Source: Caenorhabditis remanei (taxonomy: Eukaryota > Nematoda > Chromadorea > Rhabditida > Rhabditidae). Taken from it: a DNA stretch of 64,000 nucleotides. A program made the translations under genes and the position numbers. Location: contig NC_071330.1 in the NCBI RefSeq assembly GCF_010183535.1, positions 12,381,717 to 12,445,716 on the forward strand, in the 5' to 3' direction. Below are positions 44,671-54,584 of the stretch, one piece after another. A model generated the notes under the pieces. That model made no database searches. It had not been told where the DNA came from and worked only from the letters and a program-made list of their open reading frames with translations. Positions within the stretch are counted from its first letter, which is position 1; every line of letters begins with the position of its first letter.

Positions 44671-47600
44671 ATGGATATGGTCAATAAACTCGAGAATCTG
44701 AAATTGGAGACGGATGATGAAAGAACAACCACTTCACTGTCAGAGCAATCAAAGAAGTCTTCAGGTATAACAAAAATCAAAAGATCTAAGACGGTTGAAA
44801 TTTCAAAAGTTCAGATAATTGAAGAGAAAGTTCAAAAATTCAAGCATTTTTGGACCATTCCATTAATACTGTTTTCTTTTCTTTCTTGTGTTTACGCCGC
44901 TAGAAAACAGAATATAAAGCAGATTTATTCAAAATCCAACAACTTCCTTTTTATCTTAACAAACCACATATTTAAGTGAAAAAGATGGAGCAGATTTATT
45001 AAAATATAAAAAATGGACAGAAAACATAAATATGGACGGGGCAGATTTTCCAAGTTACAAATTCTGAACCAACATTGAAGATCCGAAAAAAAGAAAAATT
45101 TTCACGTGAAGTTTATTTTGGAGCAGATTTTTCAATTTGAGAAATCTGGACAAAAAACAATTATTTTTGTTATTTTTGCCGTGAGTTCCAACTCATCCGT
45201 TTTTCGTGGTTTTCGAGAAGAAATTTAAACTGAAAATTCTGGATCGGGCGGTATGTTAAGAAGGTGAGGAAATATAAACTGAAAATTTAAAATATCTCAT
45301 TCAACACCTAGCTGCAAATATCATTAATTTCTCAAAAAACGAAGAAAACAAAATAAAATTCTGAATTCTAAACAAACACTTGAAACCGAATCAATAAAAC
45401 TGACTTTTTTCAAATTTGTTTCATTTGAATTTGCAGCTAGGTGTTAGCTAGGTGTGAATGAGATATTATAAATTTTCAGTTTATATTTCCTCACCTTCTT
45501 AACATACCGCCCGATCCAGAATTTCCAGTTTAAATTTCTTCTCGAAAACCACGAAAAACGGCTGAGTTGGAACTCACGGCAAAAATAACAACATTTAATT
45601 TTTCTGTCCAGATTTCTCAAATTGAAAAATCTGCTCTAAAATAAACTTCACGTGAAAATTTTTCTTTTTTTCAGATCTTCAATGTTGGTCCAGAATTTGT
45701 AACTTGGAAAATCTGCCCCGTCCATATTTATTTTTTCTGTCCATTTTTTATATTTTAATAAATCAGCTCCATCTTTTTTTAGTCTGACTCCATTTATTAT
45801 CATGATTCTTGAAAAGTTGACATAAATCTGCTCTAATTTGGATATTGTAGCAGTAATTCATGATTTTTACGAATCAAGTAGATTTACTGAATTTTTCAAT
45901 TCCAAAACCATAATTTAAACCTATTTTGAAAATTTAAAAGTATCACTGCTTAAAAAAACAGATTTTTCTTAATTTCACACTTTCGAGTAGTAAAATAAAA
46001 ACTTTTGAAATATCAAGCGTCTTATATATTGAAAAACCACAATTTCTTATAACCACAAAAAATAGAATAGAGGTTATCGAATTATTTTTTTTCTTTTTGA
46101 AAAACTATAACCGCAAAATTCGAAACTTCCTTGTTTTGCTCTAGTTCCCCGATAAACAAAAAATTTAAAAAGAGACACTTCCAAAAGCTTTTGAAGATAT
46201 CAAATAGTGAGCTGTTCATATATTCTGGTCTTCAGCTATTTTACAGTTTTCCTTTTTCTCGCTTTCAGTTTTATACTTTAAATCTTTGTTTCAGAAGACG
46301 CTACTGTTGACCAGAACACTCTCGATGAAGATTTACGTCTCGGAACTTACAACTGCGGTAATCTGAAAACCAAAAGAAAGGAAGTGATTGAATATTGCTT
46401 GGACTCAATGTGCGATATTGTTGCGCTTCAAGAAACGTATCATATAACGGATGCGGAAAAGGAAGAAGACGAAGAAGGGGAATACACTATTTGGTACATT
46501 CCACGTACAGAAATTGATGAAGCTACTACAAATAAGAAAGGAAGGAAAAGTCTTTCTAAGAAAGAAGAACAACCGGAGAGTTCTAATAAAGAAAAGAAAA
46601 AACCGGTAGATGTCGAAAGGCAAAAGGGTGATCTTGAAGCCGTGCAAAACCCCAATGCAACTACTAAAAAACAGAAAAATCCTGATCATGGACTTGCTTT
46701 TTTTGTACGGAACACCAAGAAGATTACTATCAAGAATCCTCCACGTAAAATCAGTGATCGCATCGCGTTGATGGAGTTCGAGATGAATGGGGTCAATGTT
46801 GCTTTATTCAATGTCTATGCTCCCGTTTACATTGCTAGCGAGCATAAAACCTGTAGAGAAGATTGCAGAAAGAGTTTCAAAACCCTTGGAGATGAGTTTA
46901 GAAAACAAAAGAAAGACCCTAGTAAAGTTGTGATTATATGTGGAGATATGAATGCGTTTCCTAGTGACGCATCAACGGGAATACACGAACCATGGATAAT
47001 GAAGAATGTTTATGGTAGTTCTAATGGGAATGGGGATATTTTCAATGAATTTCTTCAATCCAATGGAATATACCACTTGAACTCTCGATTTGAAAAAGTG
47101 AAAGAACAAAAATGGACCTTCAAGAAGGACGGAATAACTGAAATTGATGCTTTCCTATCTGACAGAACTGATATCGTGACAGATGTGGATACATTTCCAA
47201 AAAACGATGACTCTGGTGATCATCGAATGGTGATATCTACATGGAAAATATCGAAACAACGTGAACAATCTTTGGCTAACAAACGAAAACAAGGAGCAGA
47301 TTGGAATACGTTGAAAAAGAAAGAACAAATCACTACTAAAGATGTCGAAGATTTCATCCGCAAAGCATTTAAAGGAAGTAATGGATCTGAGGAATCTGAC
47401 AGTTTTCCAGTAAAAATCATGAGAATAATGGAAGATAAAAACGTGGGTTTGACTGAAAACGCCGAAACAGACGATGAATCAGAGCCAATCAGAGATTCAG
47501 GTAGCAAAATGATAACAGAAGATGACGTTTTGTTTGAATTCCATAGGGTTGATCACTACAGCACCGAAGATGTTATTGAACTGAACCATCAGTTGTCTGG

Positions 47601-49158
47601 AAGAAACAATCTAGTGAGATCACTTGCGAAGGTTTTCAATAATGCGTGCAACAAGGGCATTTCAAATGAAGTAAACATTTCAGAAAGCTGGAAAAAATTT
47701 GTTCTCGAAATTCCTGGAGATACATTTTTGGGAAAACTCGTCAAAGAATACATGTTTTCTGGAAAGATGTCGTTTGTATGTAGAATGTATTCCAATATAC
47801 TGGCACGCAAATGTAATGCACAGTTGGGAAAGTTCATTCACGGTGACCAGTGGTATTATGAAGCAGAATCATCGGACATTGAAAAACAAAGAGAAGAGAA
47901 AAAAATTGAAAATATTTTTACACTCAGAATGTTACTGGAAAAACACAATAATGCGGAACTTCCCATTTATTTTCTTTTCGTAAAATTCAAAAGGCCAATG
48001 GATACCGTTAAGCTATCTTCGGTTAGCAAAAGTCTCCAGAAAGCAGAAGTACATCTGAAATTGTTCAGAGCATTGTTCTCTCTTATTAATGAAAATGTCA
48101 AGTCTGAAACCAACAGTGGTATTGATTGTTTGACTACTGAGGAAAATCGTGGGCTACATCTTGGAAATGTTGCATCGTCACTGCTACTTGATGCGGTGTT
48201 TAAAACTGTATTCAATGATTGCGATGAGAAGCTTGAAAAGGATTTGCTTTCGAAATCAAAAACAGATGCTCCAACATCAAGCGGTTCTGTTATAAAAGAA
48301 AGTCAGATCAAAGCCCCAAGAAAGTTTGGCATCGAAATTGGTGATCACTTTTTGAGAAGAATTCAGTTTGATGAAGAAGTCGTTCTTATTGATGATGATA
48401 TTCAAGCGCTCAAATACCACTTGAAAATTTTGGCTGAGAACAGTAGAGAGCATGGGCTTGAATTGAACGAAGAATCAATCGTTTTACTGAACAACATGGG
48501 CATACACAAGTTTGTTTACAAGAACAAAGTTATAGCAGCGAATGACAAAATACTGCTCAGATTCAACACTTACTTGAATAGTGTGATCAATATCAACGAA
48601 AGATTAAACAATGAAATCACAAGGAGAAAAGGTAAAGCTGAAGTTCTACTCAATAACATTTCATCCGCACTACCATCAATGAGTGATGACGACAAAATCG
48701 CTATCTTCCATGAACAAATCATTCCCGAATTTTTCTACGCGTGTGAAACTTGGAAACCACGATTAATTCCGAACAGCGAAGACGAGTGGAAAACAATACA
48801 AGATAGTATAGACAACTTTATTAAAAAGCTTTCTATCAAAACTGAGTTCTCAATAAGAACACAGATTCTGTCAGAGAGGGCGTGTTTCTTCCAAAGGTTG
48901 GCAAAAAGGGACGGGAGCGTTTTGTTAGAGCTATTGGAGACAACACGTGGTGAGACAACCATTTCAAACCAATTTTGGATGTACGAGCTGGTTGTTGATT
49001 ATAAAAGGTTCAAGGGCTGGACAAATAATAAACCAATTGAAAAATGTAGAGGAGATTTATTTGAACTGGCAAAAGAAGATTCCTGGGAAGATTTTGTCAA
49101 ATACTGCAAGGAAAATCATACTACTGTGAAAACGCGCAGTAGAAAAGCTCCTCAATAA
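44671..49158 (+). CDS. LINE-derived protein: endonuclease domain intact, reverse transcriptase degenerate
   Basis: Two exons, 44671-44764 and 46295-49158, give an uninterrupted 985-aa frame. CTTTTCAG lies 6 bases before the ATG, as for a trans-spliced host gene. Residues 45-345 are an endonuclease/exonuclease/phosphatase (APE-like) domain with the expected residues: N51 (GTYNCG), E78 (ALQET), NVYAP, D249/N251 (CGDMNAF), D316 (IDAFLSD), D340-H341 (SGDHRMV). Residues 350-900 follow a LINE reverse transcriptase: motif A is FVKFKRPMD (K595 at the catalytic Asp), motif B GLHLGNVASSLL, motif C QFDEEVVLI (D-E-E at 724-726 in place of A-D-D). The C-terminal LINE region with ACETWKP follows. RT catalysis is therefore very unlikely. 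A recent decayed LINE would not normally keep such a long open frame. The intron carries an 800-bp foldback. Confidence 0.8.
44979..45779. repeat. 800-bp foldback in intron 1 of the LINE-derived gene
   Basis: Arms of roughly 390 bp start AAAAAGATGGAGCAGATTTA and end in its inverse near 45779, meeting near 45380 in the CACCTAGCTGCAAAT / ATTTGCAGCTAGGTG pair. Arm identity looks high. There is no coding sequence. Transcribed, it would form a long hairpin in the pre-mRNA. Confidence 0.75.
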
Positions 49159-49776
49159 TATTTCTTATAGTGATTCTCAGAATTTGTTTTTACTCAATTG
49201 TTCCAGATTTTTCTAAATGTTTTAGTAGTTACGTCTATTTGCAACAGGAGATTCAAATTTATATTTCATTCCTTTCACTTTTGCTTACTGTTCTTGAATA
49301 TTCCCTATTGTAAACGCTCCAATTGCATCCCGACACATTTCATTTCCTTATGGTGCGTCCAAAGTTTCTACAAAAAGCAAAAACGACAAATCTGTGCCGG
49401 CTAAAGTTGATTTGTAGATTTGTAGATTTTGCAGGTTCTGCCGTTGGAAAATTAAAGATGATCGAAGATTTGCCGTTGTAGCAACTTTGGACGCACCATT
49501 ATTATTATTATTATCTCCCCTGACATTTCTTATTTACTCAACTTTCCTCTAAACCTACAATGTACCTCTATTTCATTCTTCCCCATTTTACTTCTCTCCA
49601 TTTTTGTGAGCTTAAAGTCATCTAATTCCAATTTCATCATCTATCCCCTAACACCTTAAATACTCTTTTCTTGTCTTTTCACTCCGACTTATCATCTTTT
49701 TTAATTCTCACCTCAATTGTACTGATAACAAACCGCCTTTTCATTGTTAACACCTTTTTATGTATTAGTTGAGAGT
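49159..49776. other. intergenic before the carboxypeptidase
   Basis: It holds a PIF/Harbinger MITE (49351-49498) and the (TTA)n run that follows it. The remaining pyrimidine-rich sequence to 49776 is presumably the carboxypeptidase promoter. No gene is seen. Confidence 0.55.
49351..49498. mobile_element. PIF/Harbinger-type MITE, second copy, 148 bp
   Basis: It starts TGGTGCGTCCAAAGTTTCTA and ends GCAACTTTGGACGCACCA, with TTA on both sides (49348-49350, 49499-49501). It is a shortened sibling of 2890-3086. Confidence 0.75.
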
Positions 49777-52271
49777 ATGTTATTTTTTCTGTCATTAGTC
49801 AGTTTGTTTGTCTCATTTTGTGTCGCTGCTCCAGCTGATCAGGAAATTACAGTAAGTTGGGGAATATGGTCTTGAGTTGATTTATATGTTTGCAATGATT
49901 TCAGACCCTTCCAAATCTCACCGAACCGCTTCGATCAAAACATTATGCCGGCTACTTGCAAATTTCCGATGCCAAACAGTTGTTTTATTGGTATGTTCCA
50001 TTGCCTAGAAATCTACAGTACCCCCACTTTTATCATTTCCAGGTACGTAGAATCCGAGGAGTCCCCTTCCACTGCTCCGACTGTCCTCTGGCTAAATGGT
50101 GGTCCAGGATGTGCTTCAATGGAGGGACTTTTCATCGAAATGGGACCATTCCGTGTCAGAAACGATGGAGAAGAAGTCAACCGTAACCCATGGACATGGA
50201 ATCGAATCGCCAATATTATCTATCTGGATGCCCCTGCTGGAGTCGGATTCTCTTATTATAACACGACGGGGAAGAAGGTTTTTAAAGATGACGAAGTCGC
50301 TCAGGACAATTTTGATGCACTGAAAATGTGGTTTGATGTGAGAAAGAGTGCTTAAAGGTACTAGGAAAACTTTTTTGTTTTCAGCGTTTCCCAGAACGAA
50401 AAACCAATGATTTATTCATCGCTGGAGAGTCTTATGGAGGAACTTATGTGCCGATGCTGTCAGCGAAAATCACACAGGCTACAAATGTCTTCCCACAGTT
50501 CAAGGTAAGTGCGCTCTAAATATAAGTTTTGAGTGGTTAAGCGGTTTTTTTTCATTAGAGCGTGTTTGCATTATTTATTTTCTCATAGTCAGCACAGTGC
50601 TACCATTGCACCTGCGCTCTATTGACAAGAACGGTACATTTTTTGGGTCACAATTTTTCGAATTATATAGCCGGTATAGTATGCACATAAGTTCGGATGT
50701 TCACCGTGACGCAAAAAATGTACCATTCCTGTAAATAGAGCGCGGGTGCATTGGTAGCACTGGCTTCTTCGTGAGTCAATGGAGCGAGGCTATCGCAAAG
50801 ATCTGTAGTGACCGCGCTTGCACTGCCAAGAATCTGAGAATACGGTAGTGTAGTTGATAAATAAACAAATTTGGCAGTTACGAAATTTCATAGTTTCAAA
50901 ATAGTCAGTTTTAGATAGACATGGTTGCAAAATGGTCTGTTAGGAACAGTTAAAATTCAAAACGAAAAAAAAACAGATAAATTCAAAAATGCTCATTTGC
51001 AAAACGGCATGAAACAGTCATAGTTCTGCATAGAACGTTTGCGACCTGCGCAAATCCAACTATTTCTAGGGAATGCTAGTCGGAAACGGATGTGTGGATG
51101 ACAAAATCAACTTCAACACGAACATCATGTACCAATACTATCATGCCGTGATGGACGAGTCGTAAGTGTGCTCTACCGTACTCCCTCCTACTTTTCATTT
51201 CAATTCATCAGAAATCTCCAAAACGTTGTTCAAAAGTGTTGTAACGGAAATATCGCTTGCGACTATTACACCATCGCCCAACAAAATTCCACGTGTGGAG
51301 ACTTGGTGAACGACCTCAGCTATTCCATCTATTACACTGGATACGACCCCTATTTCCTTTATTTTGCTTGTTACCTGAATCCACTCCTACCGTATCCACC
51401 GCATGAGGAGATTGCGAGACCCCAGACAGAAGTTCTCAGAAATCACCTGATCAAGAAGATCACTGGAAGACAAACAGCGTCCAAGCGCTTCTCCACTCCA
51501 TCCGTAAGTCCATCGGTCTGTCTGTGTATCCGGATGTCCTTTATTACAGATTGCTATTCACGGTCAACCCGCATGCGCATCTCACTCCGATCATTTCGCA
51601 TATCTCAACTCTCCAGAAGTCCGCAAAGCGTTGAGGATTCCAGCTTACATTCCAACTTATGAAATGTGCAAGTGAGTGTGGACATCGACATCTGGACATA
51701 CAGATTTACAGAGACAATATATTTTCTATACTTTCAGCAACGAGATTGCGGAGAATTACATTTCTCAATACACCACAATGAAGCAGTTCTTTGATACAGT
51801 AATCGGAGCGAAGAAGCATGTAAGTTGGGTGGCTGGGGTGTCAGAGACGCGATCTCTATTTTCTAGGTAGCCATGTTCAACGGCGACGCTGACACCATCT
51901 GCAACTACGTCGAGAACTCTCAATTCATCTTCAACACCCTGAAACGACCTGTCAAGACCCCGATGACCTACTGGAATGACCCGAATCAACTCCCAATGGC
52001 AGTCGGACAAGTCACGGAATACGATGGAATCACTCTGATTTCTGTCAAAGGAGGTGGCCACTTCCCGGCGGCAACTGAGCAGAAACCGAAGGAGTCATTC
52101 CAAATGTTCCAGAATTATGTGAAGAATCAGAACTACAGTACTCCGGTGACTTTCGATAAGATCCATGTTGGTGGAAGTACTACGGTGGCTCCACAGTCGA
52201 CAACGAAGGATGCGAATGAACAAAAGTATACTTTAGGTTTTCTATGTTTTATTTTGTTCGCGATTTTGTAA
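49777..52271 (+). CDS. secreted serine carboxypeptidase (peptidase S10)
   Basis: Nine exons: 49777-49851, 49905-49990, 50043-50337, 50385-50504, 51070-51161, 51212-51503, 51550-51671, 51738-51819 and 51867-52271, for 522 aa, the usual S10 size. Residues 1-18 are a signal peptide (MLFFLSLVSLFVSFCVAA). The oxyanion motif WLNGGPGCAS, GESYGG with nucleophile S168, the Asp in FNGDAD (D395) and the His in GGGHFPA (H453) complete the catalytic triad. The enzyme removes C-terminal amino acids at acid pH in lysosomes or outside the cell. After a Thr/Ser-rich spacer the protein ends in a short hydrophobic tail (LGFLCFILFAIL), suggesting membrane or GPI anchoring; that is inference. Intron 4 (about 565 bases) holds a palindrome. 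Confidence 0.93.
50592..50763. repeat. palindromic MITE in intron 4 of the carboxypeptidase
   Basis: CAGTGCTACCATTGCACCTG at the left pairs with GGTGCATTGGTAGCACTGG at the right. Inner GGTACATTTTTTG pairs with CAAAAAATGTACC, and both arms carry the GCGCTCTATT word common in this window. Confidence 0.65.
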
Positions 52272-52524
52272 TTTTGAGATAAAATTTGAGTTTTATTGTG
52301 TTAATTAACGGATGAAATATTGTATAATGTTTTAACATCGTCAAGTTTTGACTGCGTAGCGACTGTGGATACGGAGTTAGGATATTGTGCTAGATGAGAT
52401 GTGTGATCTCTAAAGCTCTATAGACTTCCAGACCGTTTAATTAAAGAAAAACTTCCCATCTACACCCTTTATTAAAACCAGTATCAAAAATCACTCTAAA
52501 TTCTAAATTATCAATCGATTCCTT

Positions 52525-54521
52525 TCATCTCGCGACATTGTTGCCATAGACAGAGAAGAGAATCGCCGAATTGATGAATGTGGCCTGTTCGTGTGCTGCT
52601 TGACGGGTAATCAGGTAGATGTCCTGAAACTCGGAATTATCAAGATAGAAAACGCGCTCTAATCCAACTAACCTTCTCCAAATTCTGATAAAATCTCCTC
52701 TCGTGAAGCGTCTCTCTCCATCTTTCATACGGTTGTCCTGGTGCGGGTACTTCTGGTTGAAACGTATGAAATTCGGGGACGATGAAGAACTTGGCGAGTC
52801 GAATTCCGAACTTGGGATCCTCTGTCGCCAGTGTCACCAATTCCAGTCTTCCTTCCAGTTCTCCAGCATCCGGTGTCACTTTGTACGGGATCGAATCGTA
52901 GTACTCGGTGAACGCTTGTCTGAAAACATTGATTTTATAAGAATCTAAAGTAGATCGAACTCACTGAACACTCCTTTTTTCCTCATCGGTTCCGTTGTTG
53001 TCCTCTATTCTTCTCATTTCTTCCAGATAGACTCTTTGCAATGCCTCATTGATCTTGTCATCTGGCTCCACAGAGACAAGTTCTTCTCCCAAGAAATGAT
53101 TCAGACGGAGATTCCATCGATGATGCAGGTACAACTGCTCATTCATCGTCAGGTATCCTTCCATCGCTGCTTCTCTTTCCTCCTTCGGCAGTTTGAACAT
53201 CTGACGCACTTCGAAGATCGACCACATCGTAGTTTCGTTGTACGTTGGAGCGAAGAAGTCTGGAGCGAATCGTTGGAAAAGTTCCACGAACTTGGGCTTG
53301 TCCTGGAATATATTGAATTGCCATAGTTTTCCAGTAATAAAACTCTAACCTCTGGACAAGTCATTATTTCCTGGAAGGCGCAAAACGCGGAGTAGATTCC
53401 AGCCGTGACGACGGTGATTCTGAAATTAAACGATTTCTAATCCAAAAACACCCTCTCTGACAACTTACACTCCCCACATTGGATCATCTCGACGATCGGA
53501 GGAGAAGATGACGGAGAGCCATTGAATGATAAGGAGCACGAGACCCATCAGCGCCATGAAATCGTTGTCCCTGCACTTCTTGATACGACGGCCAATGACA
53601 TGCCCCAATTCTCTTTCTATCTTGAATTTAATCATGTATCCGAGAAGTGGGCGACGGCTGGAATATTGATGAAATATTGAAATAGGCCTATTGGAACACA
53701 CCGTTCGATGAGGAAGCTCCACTCGTAGATGCCTAATCCGGTGATTGCGAGGACGCAGACTCCGAAGAAGATGGGGAACCAAATGTTGACTGTCTCCTGG
53801 CAGACGACACCGACACATGTCCATTCGGCAGCCAATCGATACCATCCTGTCTGGAATGTGATGAGAAGGAACGAGGACACCACAAACGTTGTCCCGATCA
53901 TCCGAGGCGCCAGTCGGACTCCCAGTGGTCGGTTTCCGTACCAATCCCGTTCCCATTCGTTCGCATGGACGAACCGGATCACCTGATTCACATTGAATCC
54001 CTCCCAGACCCACTGGCACATTGCTGAAATTCATTCATTATTTGAATCTTTAAATCTTCAAAAAATAAACTAACCCATAATATAGCAGAAGTGAAGCGCA
54101 ATGAAGTAGAATCGACATGTTGGTTGGTCGATACCAAAGACCGTGGGGTTACTGAAGAGGGTCATTATGATTCCAGCAGCAGACATTAAGTAGGATCGGA
54201 AGCGTTGGTGGGTATCTTGTGGGTCCTGAAAATTGAAAAATTGGTGATTGATTCCAAAAATAGTTTTCTGAAACTCACATCTTCTTGTTCCGAAAGGGTG
54301 ATTCCGATGATGCACACCTTGAGAATTCGGAACAAGAGTCCTCCGAGAGTGATGGTTGCTCCGACTGTCGTTGAGTATCCCATGTTTCCCTTATACTTTT
54401 CCTTCAACAATCGGTCACAGCGTTCTCCGGTCCATCCCCAACCACATGTGCAGAACATCGCTGTCCCATTGAATCCACATTTCGCATTTGGTCCACAGAC
54501 AGCATTGCACGGATTGAACAT
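52525..54521 (-). CDS. EGF-like domain plus seven-transmembrane protein (adhesion-GPCR-like)
   Basis: Exons in gene order: 54521-54279, 54225-54075, 54023-53702, 53657-53469, 53419-53350, 53302-52965, 52919-52673, 52623-52525, for 552 aa from the first Met after an in-frame stop. Residues 5-35 are a classic EGF module (six Cys, ending CGWGWTGERC). Seven hydrophobic segments follow, the first at about 50-76, the second at 92-112 and the third at 119-140. The FYFIALHFCYIM...CQWVWEGFN stretch before the fourth, and a Trp-Thr-Cys after it, recall family-B/adhesion GPCRs. A long cytoplasmic tail of about 230 residues is unlike anything I recognise. In this sequence TAG (54527-54525) sits four codons into the same exon, cutting it off from the upstream EGF and mucin-like exons, so the surface protein may be truncated or the gene dying. 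Confidence 0.65.
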
Positions 54522-54584
54522 CTTCTAGCAGGTTCTCATCTGGAATATATTTCAGTGTAATTCTATCAGTTTGAGACTACTCAC

